NCBI GenBank assembly: GCA_002722295.1
Contig: PBLF01000034.1
Coordinates: 1 to 58,612, forward strand
From: Stappia sp.
GTDB lineage: Bacteria > Pseudomonadota > Alphaproteobacteria > Rhizobiales > Stappiaceae
Direction of reading: 5' to 3'
Length of the DNA: 58,612 nucleotides
Below, piece after piece: positions 34,230 through 44,714 of this stretch. The notes below the pieces were generated by a model. It was not told where the DNA came from. It saw only the letters and a list, made by a program, of their open reading frames with translations, and did no database searches. A program made the position numbers and the translations under genes. Numbering within the stretch: the stretch's first letter is position 1; every line of letters starts with the position of its first letter.

Positions 34230-35375
34230 GTGATCCCGCATCTTCCCCTGGAAACATCTCCCGGTATCCATGTGCGCCCGGCGCGGGCTGAGGACCTTGG
34301 CGCCCTGCTCGCCATCGAGACGGCGTGTTTCAGCTCCGACCGGATCTCGCGGCGCTCGTTCCGCCGGTTTCTGGAAAGCCCCGGTGCGTCGTGCCTCGTG
34401 GCGGAACTGCCGGGCGGCGAGCTGGCCGGCTACGCCTTGCTGCTGTTCCGGACCGGCACGGCGCTGGCCAGGCTCTATTCCTTCGCCGTTCTGGAAGGGC
34501 TGCGCGGGCGGGGCATCGCGGCGCAACTCCTGGCATCGGCCGAGCGCGACGCCTATGCCCGCGACCGCATCGTGCTGCGTCTCGAGGTTCGCGAGGACAA
34601 CGCGCCGGCGCGCGCGCTGTATTCAAGGGCCGGCTATCGTCAACATGGGCGCGTTTCCGACTACTACGCCGACGGCATGGCGGCGCTGAGGATGGAAAAG
34701 GTCCTGCATGACGCGGCCGCCCCGGTCTCGCGCGTGCCCTTTTTCGCCCAGACCACGGATTTCACCTGCGGTCCAAGCGCGCTGATGATGGCGCTCGGAC
34801 ATTTCGGCGTCGAGCGGGAGCCGGGAGAGCGGCTGGAACTGCGGCTGTGGCGCGAGGCAACGACGATCTACCTGGCTTCCGGTCATGGCGGTTGCGGGCC
34901 GTTCGGGCTCGCGGTTGCCGCCGCGCGCAGGGGGCTGCGCGCCGAGGTGCGCCTGTCGCCGCCCGGGCACCTGTTCCTGTCCTCGGTGCGCGACGCCGAC
35001 AAGCGCCGCGTGATGGAGGTGACCCAGGACGATTACCGAGAGGAGGCGAACCGGCTCGGCATCGTCTCGATGGAGGAGCAGCTTGCGCCCCGCGATCTCG
35101 CCGCGGTCGTGCGGGGCGGCGGTCTCGCGATCGTGCTGATCTCGGAATACCGGATGCTCGGCAGGCGCGGGCCTCACTGGATCCTTGTCGAGGGCGAGGA
35201 CGCGCGCCACCTGTTCATTCACGATCCGTGGCTTGGCTATGAGGGCTACGAGACGGCACAGGACGCGGCGCCCCTGCCGATCCCGGACGCGGAGTTCGAA
35301 CGCATGGCACGCTGGGGCAAGCCGCCGGTGCGCGCCCAGATCATCCTCAATGCGCCCGATCACAGGAAGGACTGA
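34230..35375 (+). CDS. GNAT acetyltransferase fused to a C39-like peptidase
   Basis: 381 residues. The first 155 form a GNAT domain (acetyl-CoA loop LRGRGIAAQLL; LYSRAGYRQHG). The rest is papain-like peptidase C39 type: FTCGPSALMMALGHFG with the nucleophile Cys near 183, and GPHWILVEGED (His) with IHDPW (Asp) near 315-335. The start is a GTG at 34230. The gene ends 5 bases before the RimK-like ligase, which strongly suggests a joint function, probably making and processing a peptide or modifying a protein. Relatives of this pair have been noted in surveys of ATP-grasp amidoligases; the product is unknown to me. Confidence 0.88.
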   Translation: MIPHLPLETSPGIHVRPARAEDLGALLAIETACFSSDRISRRSFRRFLESPGASCLVAELPGGELAGYALLLFRTGTALARLYSFAVLEGLRGRGIAAQLLASAERDAYARDRIVLRLEVREDNAPARALYSRAGYRQHGRVSDYYADGMAALRMEKVLHDAAAPVSRVPFFAQTTDFTCGPSALMMALGHFGVEREPGERLELRLWREATTIYLASGHGGCGPFGLAVAAARRGLRAEVRLSPPGHLFLSSVRDADKRRVMEVTQDDYREEANRLGIVSMEEQLAPRDLAAVVRGGGLAIVLISEYRMLGRRGPHWILVEGEDARHLFIHDPWLGYEGYETAQDAAPLPIPDAEFERMARWGKPPVRAQIILNAPDHRKD

Positions 35376-35380
35376 CCTCG

Positions 35381-36844
35381 ATGGCCACATGGGTCGTTCT
35401 CGTCGACAACCCCCGGGACGTTTCCAACGCCGATACGCCGCACAAGGTGATGAGCGTGCGCGAGTACCTCATGCGCCCCAAGCTCTTCACCGGCAGCTAT
35501 CCGAACATCATCAACCTGTCGCGGTCCTACGCCTACCAGGGGGCGGGCTACTACGCCTCGCTTCTGGCCGAGGCGCGCCAGCATCGCGTGCTGCCGGCGG
35601 TGGAGACGATGATCGAGCTCTCGCGCAAGGGGCTCTACCGTCACGCCCTTCCCGAACTCGAGGACAGCCTTAACCGGTGCCTCGCCAAGGGCGGAAAGGC
35701 GGATGAGGCGGGGCCGCGCGTGCTGGTGTGCCTGGGCATGACGAGAACCGCCGCTCTCGAACCTTTCGCACGGCTTCTTTTCGACTGGTACAGGGCGCCG
35801 ATCCTGGAAGTGCGCTACGCCGAGGGCGAGTGGAACCGCATCACCCGCATTCGCGTCGTTCCGGTCTCGGAGCTTGCCGCCGAAGAGCGCGCCTTCATGA
35901 TGGAAAGCCTGGACCGGTATACCCATCGGGCCTGGCGGGCGCCGAAGCAGCGCGTGCCGATGAAGTATTCGCTCGCGGTCCTATCCAATCCCAAGGAGGA
36001 GCTGCCGCCCTCCAGCATCGCCTCGCTCAAGCACATGGCGAAGGTCGCGGCGCGCCAGGGGGTGGAACTCGTGCCGATCGGCAAGGGCGACCTCGACCGG
36101 CTGGCGCAGCACGACGCGCTGTTCATCCGCGAGACGACGAACATCGACAACCATACATACCGTTTCGCCCGGCGCGCGGTGCAGGAGGGCATGCCGGTCA
36201 TCGACGATCCGGTGTCCATGATCCGCTGCACCAACAAGGTCTATCTGGCGGAACTGATGGAATCCCAAGGCATTCCGATCCCGAGGACGGCGATCCTGTC
36301 GAGCGTCAAGGAAGCGGCGGGCCTGGAGGCGCGGCTCGGATCGCCGGTGGTTCTCAAGATCCCGGACGGCTCGTTCAGCCGGGGCGTCTACCGTCTGGAA
36401 GGCGAGGCGGCGATCGCGGCGAAGCTGAAGGAGCTTCTGGACGACAGCGACATCATAATCGCGCAGGAATACTGCCCGACGGACTTCGACTGGCGCATCG
36501 GCGTGCTCGACGGCGAACCGCTCTTCGCCGTCCAGTACCTCATGGCCAAGAAGCACTGGCAGATCGTCAAGCACGAGGACGGAAAGCAGTCCCTCGAAGG
36601 ATCGTTCCGCTCCGTTTCCCTGGCCGAGACACCTCCCGCGGTGGTGGAAACGGCGGTTCGCGCGGCGCGGCTGATCGGGGACGGGCTCTATGGTGTCGAT
36701 CTCAAGTCCTTCGGGGATCGGGTTGTCGTCATCGAGGTGAACGACAACCCGAACCTGGATCACGGCGTTGAGGATTCAGCGGAAAAGGACGCTGTATGGG
36801 AACGGCTCGTGCGCTGGTTCGTGCGGCGTATCGAGGGTAGGTGA
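35381..36844 (+). CDS. RimK-type ATP-grasp ligase with RimK-like N-terminal domain
   Basis: 487 residues. The N-terminal region (about 10-170) resembles the RLAN domain found before RimK-like ATP-grasp enzymes. The ATP-grasp part (about 200-480) has NIDNHTYRFARRA, the ATP-binding KIPDGSFSRGVYRLE, QEYCPTDFDWRIGVLDG and the metal-binding EVNDNPNLDHG. Such enzymes join amino acids (often glutamate) to peptides or proteins. AGGAAGG is before the ATG. It forms a two-gene operon with the GNAT-peptidase fusion. Confidence 0.88.
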   Translation: MATWVVLVDNPRDVSNADTPHKVMSVREYLMRPKLFTGSYPNIINLSRSYAYQGAGYYASLLAEARQHRVLPAVETMIELSRKGLYRHALPELEDSLNRCLAKGGKADEAGPRVLVCLGMTRTAALEPFARLLFDWYRAPILEVRYAEGEWNRITRIRVVPVSELAAEERAFMMESLDRYTHRAWRAPKQRVPMKYSLAVLSNPKEELPPSSIASLKHMAKVAARQGVELVPIGKGDLDRLAQHDALFIRETTNIDNHTYRFARRAVQEGMPVIDDPVSMIRCTNKVYLAELMESQGIPIPRTAILSSVKEAAGLEARLGSPVVLKIPDGSFSRGVYRLEGEAAIAAKLKELLDDSDIIIAQEYCPTDFDWRIGVLDGEPLFAVQYLMAKKHWQIVKHEDGKQSLEGSFRSVSLAETPPAVVETAVRAARLIGDGLYGVDLKSFGDRVVVIEVNDNPNLDHGVEDSAEKDAVWERLVRWFVRRIEGR

Positions 36845-36965
36845 GGGGAGTTTCTTACGCAGAGGGGTTGTGGAATTTCGAATCCGGTTCAAAGTATTTT
36901 TCATTCGGTTACCAATGATCGGCATTATCCCGATGAGAACTTGAGGATCCGGGGTTGCGAGGCGC

Positions 36966-39326
36966 ATGCCGCAGGAGATTGAACGTCAACAGACACTGGA
37001 CCGGTATGAACTGATCTTTCTCGAACGGGATCAGGGACTGGATCGGCTTGTCGATCTCATGCGGCGCCAGTTCAAGGTTGATGTCGCCACCATCTCCATC
37101 ATGGATCGCACGACGCAATATTTGAAAGCCTCGGCGGGCGAGGCTTGCGGAACGCGTCGGCGCAATGATGCCATCTGTGACCAGGTCATCTCGTCCCAAA
37201 GCGCTCTTCTCATCGACAACCTGGCTTGTCACGAACGTTTCCAGTCCTTCAGGAGCGTGGTGGAGGGCCCGCGTTTCCGAACCTACGCCGGCGCGCCTAT
37301 CCGGGTTGATGGCCAGGTTGTGGGGGTCATCTGCGTCAAGGATCATCGCGTCGGAGCGCTTGCCGACGACGCGCTCTCCGATCTGGAGGGGTTTGCCGAT
37401 GTCGCCGCCGAGCTGCTCAAGGCAACCCAGGCGCGACGTTCGGCGGAACGGCTCACGCAATTCAGCAACGACGGGCCCATCGTGCGGATGCGCTGGCATG
37501 GCAAGCCGGCGTGGCCGCTCGCGGGAGAAAACCTGGCACTGGCGCGGCTCCTCGGCCTAAAGGATCCCACGGACACGGCACGGTTCGGGTTCCTCTCGTT
37601 CGTGCACCCGGATGACCGGGACGGGCTGATCCACGTCCTCAACAGTCACCAGAAGCGCAACGCCGACGGGGAAGGAAAGCAGGAATACGAGTACAGGCTC
37701 CTGCGCCCGGACGGTCGCGAGGTCTGGGTTCATCAGTACACCCAGGGTTTCTACGGCAGTGATGGCCGACTGATCGTCGTCGAGGGGCTGCTTGTCGACC
37801 AGACGGACCAGAAACAACTCGCCCAGCAGGTTCGCACCGCGCTGGGCCGGCTGAACCTGGTCATGGACGCCGGGCAGCTCGGGTCCTGGGAGTGCACGCT
37901 CGCGACCGGCGAGTTGCATCGCAGCCAGCAGTGGGCCGCGCTGGTCGGAAAGTCCTACGACCATCTCGAACCTTCGCTCCTGTCATGGAAGCAGGCAATC
38001 CACCCGCTCGACCGCGCGAAGTTCGAACGCCGCTGGCGCGACCACATCGAGGGACGCACGGAGGTCTTCAGCGCCGAATGCCGGGTGCGTCACGAAGACG
38101 GCCACTGGATCTGGATGCAAAGTTTCGGGCGAACGACCGACAAGGATGCGCAGGGCAGGCCTTCACGCATCATCGGGGCCAGTCGCGATGTCAGCAAGCG
38201 GCAGAAGGCCTTTTTCCGCCAGAGCAAACAGGGCGAGCTGTTCGACCTTCTGAACCGCAGTCAGCAGGCTTTCCTTCTTGAGAAGGACGTGCGCAAGGCC
38301 TGCGACATGCTGCTCGGCCCCATCATTGAATTGTCCGAAAGCCAGTTCGGCTTCATCGGTGAGGTGGGAAGGCACAAGGACACCGGAAACAAGACGCTCG
38401 TCGTAAAATCGATTTCCGACATTTCCTGGAACGCGGAAAGCGCAAGGCTCTACGGGCTGCATGAAAGTGGCGAGCTTGTTTTCGAGAACCTGGACAATCT
38501 GCTCGGCCTGACCATCACGAGCGAGGGTGTCGTCGTGGCCAACGACGTGGCCTCCCATCCGCTCGCACGCGGGGTGCCTCCCGGTCATCCGGTCCTTACC
38601 CGGTTTCTCGGCCTTCCCATCAAGTACGGCGACGAATTGCTCGGCATGATCGGACTGGCCAACCGTTCGGAGGAATACGAAGGAGAGCTGCTTGAGCTTC
38701 TTGCGCCGTTGCCGATGGCGCTGGGCCTGTTGCTGCACGCGCGCCGGCTGGAGACCCAGCGGGCAGAAGCGGAACAGGAAATGCAGCGCCTCGCAACACT
38801 CGACCATCTGACCGGTTTGCTCAATCGCCGGGCGTTCATCGCCGATGCGGCGGCCGAACGTGCGCAGGACTCTCGCCCCGCCTATCTGGCGATCATCGAC
38901 CTCGATCATTTCAAGGCGATCAACGATCAGCATGGCCATGGCGTCGGCGACGAGGTGCTGTGTGCATTCGCCTCCCGCCTCCGCAATGAGGTGGGCGAGG
39001 AGGGGCTTTGTGCGCGCATCGGAGGGGAGGAATTTGCCGTCCTCTTCGATGGAGCAAGCGAAGACGAAGCGCTTGCGATGCTCGAGGCCTTGCGTCGTGA
39101 CTGCGCGGAAAATCCGGTCGATGCGGGAACGGTCAAGGTTCCGGTGAGCTTCTCCGCGGGTCTTTGTGGGTGGACGCCCGCGCGCGAGCCGGTCAAACGC
39201 GCCTTTGCCGCCGCCGACAAGGCCCTGTATGCCGCCAAGCGGGCCGGGCGAAACCTTATCCAGGTTGCGGAGCCGGATGAAAACGACGGTAGCGGCGTGG
39301 TCGCTCATTTGCGTCAGATTTCCTAG
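36966..39326 (+). CDS. Diguanylate cyclase with GAF-PAS-PAS-GAF sensors
   Basis: 786 residues. An N-terminal GAF (about 15-155), two PAS/PAC units (about 165-280 and 290-410), a second GAF (about 430-590) and a GGDEF domain (about 615-770) follow in order. The catalytic motif is ARIGGEEFAVLF (near 685) with RAF at LNRRAF, so it should make cyclic di-GMP. The inhibitory RxxD site is replaced by GEEG, so product feedback is probably absent. There is no EAL domain and no membrane helix, hence a cytoplasmic sensor. An AT-rich gap of 121 bases upstream likely holds its promoter. Confidence 0.92.
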   Translation: MPQEIERQQTLDRYELIFLERDQGLDRLVDLMRRQFKVDVATISIMDRTTQYLKASAGEACGTRRRNDAICDQVISSQSALLIDNLACHERFQSFRSVVEGPRFRTYAGAPIRVDGQVVGVICVKDHRVGALADDALSDLEGFADVAAELLKATQARRSAERLTQFSNDGPIVRMRWHGKPAWPLAGENLALARLLGLKDPTDTARFGFLSFVHPDDRDGLIHVLNSHQKRNADGEGKQEYEYRLLRPDGREVWVHQYTQGFYGSDGRLIVVEGLLVDQTDQKQLAQQVRTALGRLNLVMDAGQLGSWECTLATGELHRSQQWAALVGKSYDHLEPSLLSWKQAIHPLDRAKFERRWRDHIEGRTEVFSAECRVRHEDGHWIWMQSFGRTTDKDAQGRPSRIIGASRDVSKRQKAFFRQSKQGELFDLLNRSQQAFLLEKDVRKACDMLLGPIIELSESQFGFIGEVGRHKDTGNKTLVVKSISDISWNAESARLYGLHESGELVFENLDNLLGLTITSEGVVVANDVASHPLARGVPPGHPVLTRFLGLPIKYGDELLGMIGLANRSEEYEGELLELLAPLPMALGLLLHARRLETQRAEAEQEMQRLATLDHLTGLLNRRAFIADAAAERAQDSRPAYLAIIDLDHFKAINDQHGHGVGDEVLCAFASRLRNEVGEEGLCARIGGEEFAVLFDGASEDEALAMLEALRRDCAENPVDAGTVKVPVSFSAGLCGWTPAREPVKRAFAAADKALYAAKRAGRNLIQVAEPDENDGSGVVAHLRQIS

Positions 39327-39708
39327 GGTCTGGTCTCACAACGAGACGGGACACGCGTCGCACGACTGATCGGCAGGCTTTCCCGGCGCGAGAGCGTGAG
39401 CGACCTCCCAGGAATTTCCACCCCTGGAAAAAGAGGGAGCCTTGCACGCGGACCACAGGGTCCGGTGCAGAGGAGGAATTTTCGTGGCGCGTGGCTGCGT
39501 GTCTGTTCCCCGGCCGCCGCCTGCTCCGATGTCGCAGCCTTCCTCCACGGGCCGCAGATCACCTAGAGTTGTGTTGGCTCAACCTAAGATACAGGTGGTG
39601 AAATGAAGAATTTCGAATAAAAATATTTCTTCGTTTCGCATTTCAACTTCCTTTAATTCTTTTGAATGTAGATATCGGAAGTAATCCGCTTTTGGAGGCG
39701 TGACGGAA
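39327..39708. other. 382-base intergenic region before the chemoreceptor gene
   Basis: No gene is supported. TTTCCA-CCCC-TGGAAA (39415-39430) can form a short hairpin. Positions about 39590-39690 are markedly AT-rich and probably carry the chemoreceptor promoter; no clear sigma site was found. Confidence 0.6.
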
Positions 39709-41382
39709 ATGAGTTTGCGGACACTTTTGATTTCGTTCACTGTGGCGCTGCTGACCGCAGTGGCGTCTCTTGTGTGGGTTGGTCTCTCGGGTTTGGCGGC
39801 AGTGAACAGCAGCGCCGAGGAAATGGCCAAGAATTGGCTGCCAAGCGTCAGCGTCGTAAACGCTATCAATACATCGACATCCGACTTTCGTATCTATCAG
39901 GCCGAGCACATCATCTCGGTCGATGAGGCGTCAATGCGCGCCGCTGAAAAGATGTTGGCAGATATCAAGGCCAGCATCGATTCAAATACCCGGAAATATG
40001 AGAAACTCATTTCGTCCTCGGAAGAGCAGGGCGTTTATGACGGCTTCAAGGAAAAGTGGGATCACTATCTGAAGCGCAGCGACGAGGTTGTCGAGTTGTC
40101 GCGCCAGAACAAGAATGCGGAAGCGACGGTTATTCTTCGTGACGAAATTCGCGCCGATTTCGATAGCCTGTCCCGTGACCTTGCGACCTTGATAGAACTC
40201 AACGAGCAAGGATCGCGTGCCTCTGCAACGCAGGCCGAAGCGGAATACGCCAAGATTTTCTGGGTTTTCACGATCGCGGCCTCGATCGCAGGGCTGATTG
40301 GTCTGGTCTACATCTACTACATCGTCGCCCACGTGACCCGGAACATCGTCGGGATTTCCGGCGCGATGAGCCAGATCGCCGGTGGTGACTTCGACGCCTA
40401 CATTCCTTGCGCAGGGCGCAAGAATGAGCTCGGCGATATGGCGAACACGCTGCAGACATTCCGCGACAGCCTGCGGGAGAATGAGAGATTGCGTGCTGAG
40501 CAGGTTGAAACGGAGGCGCGCAACGCCGAGAAGGCACTGAGCCAGCGTCGCGCCCTGGCCGACCAGTTCGAGTCCACGATGGGCCAGTTGGTCCAGTCCC
40601 TGGTCCGCGCTTCCGGCGAAGTCGCCAGCGCCGCCGAGGGTCTGTCAGCTAACGCCGAAGAAACCTCGCGCCAGGCGCAGGCGGTTTCGGGTGCGGCCGA
40701 GGAAGCCTCGACCAACGTCCAGACTGTTGCCGTCGGTGCGGAGGAGTTGTCGGCCTCGATCAACGAGATCACCTCACAGGTCGAGCGTTCCGTGTCGATC
40801 TCGAAGGATGCGGCGACGACCGCCAGCATGACGAGCCACCAGGTCAACTCCCTTTCGGAAGCCGCGCAGAAGATCGGGGAAGTGGTCGAGCTGATTACGA
40901 CGATTGCCGAGCAGACCAACCTGCTGGCTCTGAACGCGACCATCGAGGCCGCCAGGGCCGGTGAAGCGGGCAAGGGGTTCGCCGTGGTTGCCGCCGAAGT
41001 CAAGGGACTGGCGAGCCAGACGGCCAGGGCCACCGAGGAAATCTCGGGCAAGATCACGGAGATCCAGGCCGCGACCCGCACGACCGTCGACTCGATTTCG
41101 CAGATCGTCAGCACCATCGGCACGATCCAGGATGCGGCTCAGGCCATCTCGATCGCTGTCGAGCAGCAGGGCGCGGCCACGAGCGAGATTGCCACGAACA
41201 TCAATCGCGCGGCTTCGGGTGCGAACGAGGTGACGGACAACATCTCCGGTGTGGGCACGGCGGCTGAAATGACCGGCGCGGCCTCGACGCAGCTCATGGG
41301 CCTGTCCAGTGCGCTCTCGGGTCAGTCCCGCACGCTGGAGCAGGAGGTGAGCCAGTTCCTCCGGACACTCAGGGCCGCCTGA
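39709..41382 (+). CDS. Methyl-accepting chemotaxis protein
   Basis: 557 residues. The first membrane helix ([20 protein letters not shown]), a four-helix-bundle type periplasmic sensor (about 32-188), a second helix ([20 protein letters not shown]), HAMP (about 210-265) and the signalling domain follow. The hairpin tip [18 protein letters not shown] is intact. The C-terminus lacks the CheR/CheB-binding pentapeptide. ATG 39709 is favoured with GGAGG 10 bases upstream; a GTG at 39700 is possible but too close to that site. Confidence 0.93.
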   Translation: MSLRTLLISFTVALLTAVASLVWVGLSGLAAVNSSAEEMAKNWLPSVSVVNAINTSTSDFRIYQAEHIISVDEASMRAAEKMLADIKASIDSNTRKYEKLISSSEEQGVYDGFKEKWDHYLKRSDEVVELSRQNKNAEATVILRDEIRADFDSLSRDLATLIELNEQGSRASATQAEAEYAKIFWVFTIAASIAGLIGLVYIYYIVAHVTRNIVGISGAMSQIAGGDFDAYIPCAGRKNELGDMANTLQTFRDSLRENERLRAEQVETEARNAEKALSQRRALADQFESTMGQLVQSLVRASGEVASAAEGLSANAEETSRQAQAVSGAAEEASTNVQTVAVGAEELSASINEITSQVERSVSISKDAATTASMTSHQVNSLSEAAQKIGEVVELITTIAEQTNLLALNATIEAARAGEAGKGFAVVAAEVKGLASQTARATEEISGKITEIQAATRTTVDSISQIVSTIGTIQDAAQAISIAVEQQGAATSEIATNINRAASGANEVTDNISGVGTAAEMTGAASTQLMGLSSALSGQSRTLEQEVSQFLRTLRAA

Positions 41383-41416
41383 GCGGCGAACGCTTCCGGA
41401 GCGAATGAACCAGGGC

Positions 41417-41451
41417 GGGCTGGACCTCAGGGTCCGGCCCATTGTTTTTTT
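41417..41451 (+). terminator. Rho-independent terminator of the chemoreceptor gene
   Basis: GGGCTGGACC (41417-41426) pairs with GGTCCGGCCC (41431-41440), one T.G wobble, loop TCAG, followed by ATTGTTTTTTT. Confidence 0.88.
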
Positions 41452-41644
41452 CATGGTACGTTCGAATGGTGTTTCACCGGATGCCTTTCCGACGCGCGGT
41501 ACATCACGGCGGGCATGGGAGCCGGGGGCGGCTCGCGCCACCGCGTTGCAACGGTTGCCGCATTGGTGCAAATCCACTATTTAACGGCGGTCCGAAAATA
41601 CATCGCTTACCTGCTCCGTTTGCAGGAGTGAGCCGGAGAGAACC

Positions 41645-43630
41645 ATGATTCACCTGACCTTTCCCGACAATTCCGTGCGTGATTTCGAGCCCGGCGTGAC
41701 CGGCGCCGCGATCGCCGAAGGCATTTCCAAGTCACTGGCCAAGAAGGCCGTGGCGGTGACGCTTGACGGCGAGCTTGCCGATCTCTCGCTTCCCATCGAG
41801 GCCGACGCGCGCATCGAGATCGTGACGCGCGACGATCCGCGCGCGGTCGAGCTCATCCGCCATGACGCCGCCCATGTGATGGCCGAGGCCGTGCAGGCCC
41901 TGTGGCCGGGCACCCAGGTCACCATCGGTCCGGTGATCGAGAACGGCTTCTACTACGACTTCAAGCGCGTCGACCCGGACAGTGGCGACGACTGGCCCTT
42001 CACGCCCGAGGACCTGCCGGTCATCGAGAAGAAGATGCGCGAGATCATCCAGCGCGGTGACGCGTTCACCCGTGAGGTGTGGTCGCGCGACGAGGCCAAG
42101 CGGTACTTCGCCGACAAGGGCGAGGCGTACAAGGTCGAGCTGGTCGACGCGATCCCGGCTGGCGAGGACGTGAAGATCTATCGCCAGGGCGAGTGGCTCG
42201 ACCTGTGCCGCGGCCCGCACATGGCCACCACGCGCCAGATCGGCGATGCCTTCAAGCTCATGAAGGTGGCCGGTGCCTATTGGCGGGGCGACGCCGACAA
42301 CGAGATGCTGACCCGCATCTACGGCACCGCCTGGGGCAACGAGAAGGATCTCAAGGCCTATCTCCATATGCTGGAGGAGGCGGAAAAGCGTGACCATCGC
42401 CGGCTGGGCCGCGAGATGGATCTCTTCCATTTCCAGGAGGAGGGACCCGGCGTCGTGTTCTGGCACGCCAAGGGCTGGAGCCTGTTCCAGAGCCTCGTGG
42501 CCTACATGCGCCGCCGCCTGGAAGAGGACTATGACGAGGTCAACGCGCCGCAGATCCTCGATACCTCGCTGTGGGAGACCTCCGGTCACTGGACCTGGTA
42601 CAAGGAGAACATGTTCTCCGTGCAGTGTGCCGACCCGGAGGCCGAGGACACGCGCCTCTTCGCGCTGAAGCCGATGAACTGCCCCGGCCACGTGCAGATC
42701 TTCAAGCACGGGCTGAAGAGCTATCGCGACCTGCCGCTGCGCATGGCGGAGTTCGGCGCGGTGCACCGCTACGAGCCGTCCGGCGCCATGCACGGGCTGA
42801 TGCGCGTGCGAGGCTTCACGCAGGACGACGCCCACATCTTCTGCACCGAAGAGCAGATGGCGGCGGAGTGCCTGAAGATCAACGACCTGATCCTCTCGGT
42901 CTACGAGGACTTCGGTTTCTCGGAGATCGTGGTGAAGCTCTCGACCCGCCCGGAAAAGCGGGTTGGTTCGGATGCCATGTGGGATCATGCCGAGGAGGTG
43001 ATGACCCGCGTTCTCAAGCAGATCGAGGAACAGTCGGGCGGGCGCATCAAGACCGGCATCCTGCCGGGCGAGGGCGCCTTCTACGGACCGAAGTTCGAAT
43101 ACACGCTGAAGGATGCCATCGGCCGTGACTGGCAATGCGGCACCACCCAGGTGGACTTCAACCTGCCGGAGCGCTTCGGCGCCTTCTACGTGGACAAGGA
43201 CGGCGAGAAGAAGACGCCGGTCATGATCCATCGCGCGATCTGCGGGTCCATGGAGCGGTTCCTCGGCATCCTGATCGAGAACTTCGCCGGACATTTCCCG
43301 CTTTGGCTCGCGCCGCAGCAGGTGGTGGTGACCACCATCACCTCGGAGGCGGATGCCTACGCCGAGGAGGTGTTCCAGGCGGTGAGGAAGGCTGGGCTTC
43401 GCGCCGAACTCGATCTGCGCAACGAGAAGATCAACTACAAGGTCCGTGAGCATTCGCTCGCCAAGACCCCGGTTATTCTCGTGTGCGGCAAGCGCGAGGC
43501 GGAAGAGCGCACCGTCAACATCCGCCGGCTCGGGTCGCAGCAGCAAAGCGCCATGGGTCTCGATGATGCCATCGCGAGCCTCGTGGCCGAAGCGGTCGCG
43601 CCGGATCTGCGGGACGGCGACGCGGCCTGA
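41645..43630 (+). CDS. thrS: Threonine--tRNA ligase
   Basis: 661 residues, full length. The N-terminal TGS domain, the editing domain ([10 protein letters not shown] with the zinc/editing histidines), the class II core with MNCPGH (about 344), [13 protein letters not shown] and the anticodon-binding C-terminus ([14 protein letters not shown]) are all present. It charges tRNA-Thr. No T-box or attenuator was seen in the 262-base leader. Confidence 0.97.
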   Translation: MIHLTFPDNSVRDFEPGVTGAAIAEGISKSLAKKAVAVTLDGELADLSLPIEADARIEIVTRDDPRAVELIRHDAAHVMAEAVQALWPGTQVTIGPVIENGFYYDFKRVDPDSGDDWPFTPEDLPVIEKKMREIIQRGDAFTREVWSRDEAKRYFADKGEAYKVELVDAIPAGEDVKIYRQGEWLDLCRGPHMATTRQIGDAFKLMKVAGAYWRGDADNEMLTRIYGTAWGNEKDLKAYLHMLEEAEKRDHRRLGREMDLFHFQEEGPGVVFWHAKGWSLFQSLVAYMRRRLEEDYDEVNAPQILDTSLWETSGHWTWYKENMFSVQCADPEAEDTRLFALKPMNCPGHVQIFKHGLKSYRDLPLRMAEFGAVHRYEPSGAMHGLMRVRGFTQDDAHIFCTEEQMAAECLKINDLILSVYEDFGFSEIVVKLSTRPEKRVGSDAMWDHAEEVMTRVLKQIEEQSGGRIKTGILPGEGAFYGPKFEYTLKDAIGRDWQCGTTQVDFNLPERFGAFYVDKDGEKKTPVMIHRAICGSMERFLGILIENFAGHFPLWLAPQQVVVTTITSEADAYAEEVFQAVRKAGLRAELDLRNEKINYKVREHSLAKTPVILVCGKREAEERTVNIRRLGSQQQSAMGLDDAIASLVAEAVAPDLRDGDAA

Positions 43631-43660
43631 GATTCGCGCCGCACTGGAACAAGACCAAGA

Positions 43661-43696
43661 ACGGACCGACGCGGGATGCCGCGCCGGTCCGTTTTG
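43661..43696 (+). terminator. Terminator after thrS
   Basis: ACGGACCG (43661-43668) pairs with CGGTCCGT (43685-43692) and is followed by TTTT GC. The loop also contains a short GC stem. Confidence 0.7.
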
Positions 43697-43838
43697 CGAT
43701 CTGCCGTCGCGTTTGCTGGGGTTGTCAGCCGGTCTGTCGCAAGACCGTCATGAAACGGCGGCTAGAAATCCGGTTGATCGGAAGACAACGTTCGCCGCCT
43801 GTCTCGCATCGGGCGCATATCGGCATGAGGGCCGACGG

Positions 43839-44708
43839 GTGACAGACATCGAACTGAGCTATGCCAACGAGGGCCATACCTGGCTCAAGCGCGGGGTGAT
43901 CCGCGCCGTCGAGACCCTGTCCGGGCGGGGGTATCTGCTTGGCTACTACCGCTACTGGCGCGATGCCGTGGCGGCGACCTCGCAGTCCAAGTGGACTGAC
44001 CTTCTCGCCCTTGTCGGCGTCGATGTCGTCGTGAAGGAGGGTGTCTGGCCGCCGGCGAACCTGCCCGACGGTCCGCTGGTGATGATCGCCAACCACCCCT
44101 TCGGCCTGAGCGACGGTCTCGCGATCCTGTCGATGGCGGAGCGTCTCGGGCGACCCTACCGCATCCTCATCAACAACGAACTGCTCAAGGCGCCGGAGAT
44201 CCGGCCCTATGCCCTGCCCGTGGATTTCGAGGAAACGGCCGAGGCCTTGAGGACCAACATGCGCACCCGCAAGGAGGCGTTGCGGCTCCTGGGTGAGGGC
44301 GTGACGATCATCGTGTTTCCGGGAGGCGGTGTCGCCACGGCCGAAAAGCCGTTCGGTCCGGCGCGCGAACTGCCATGGAAGACCTTCACGGCCAAGATGA
44401 TCCGTTCGGCGCGCGCGACCGTGATCCCGCTGCATTTCGAGGGCCAGAACTCGGCGCTGTTCCATCTGGTGTCGCGCGTGTCGCTGACGTTGCGCCTGTC
44501 GCTCTATATCCGCGAGTTTCGGCGCATGATGGGGCGTGATCTGCCGGTGCGCGTCGGGGCGGCGATTCCCTTCGAGGAGCTTGCCGCCTTTTCCGACCAG
44601 AAGGCGATGATCGCGCATCTGCACGAGCGGGTGGTCTCGATGGCGCCGTCGCGCCGCCGTCGCCGGTTGCGGCTGGAGCGCCGCCGCGTTCCGCGCATTG
44701 CTGCCTGA
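43839..44708 (+). CDS. Lysophospholipid acyltransferase-like protein (PlsC family)
   Basis: 289 residues from a GTG at 43839 (GAGGG 9 bases upstream); the open frame extends further left without conservation. The acyltransferase signature MIANHPFGLSDGLAIL (NHxxxxD, about 86) and the later FPGGGVATAEK near 165 are present. It probably acylates a lysophospholipid or a related acceptor at the inner membrane. The C-terminus is very basic (SRRRRRLRLERRR). It lies between thrS and a convergent secreted-protein gene. Confidence 0.82.
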   Translation: MTDIELSYANEGHTWLKRGVIRAVETLSGRGYLLGYYRYWRDAVAATSQSKWTDLLALVGVDVVVKEGVWPPANLPDGPLVMIANHPFGLSDGLAILSMAERLGRPYRILINNELLKAPEIRPYALPVDFEETAEALRTNMRTRKEALRLLGEGVTIIVFPGGGVATAEKPFGPARELPWKTFTAKMIRSARATVIPLHFEGQNSALFHLVSRVSLTLRLSLYIREFRRMMGRDLPVRVGAAIPFEELAAFSDQKAMIAHLHERVVSMAPSRRRRRLRLERRRVPRIAA

Positions 44709-44714
44709 GCGGTA

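Noticed and set aside
41383..41644. T-box or attenuator before thrS
   Set aside because: Only the terminator of the previous gene was found; no T-box sequence or leader peptide was seen.
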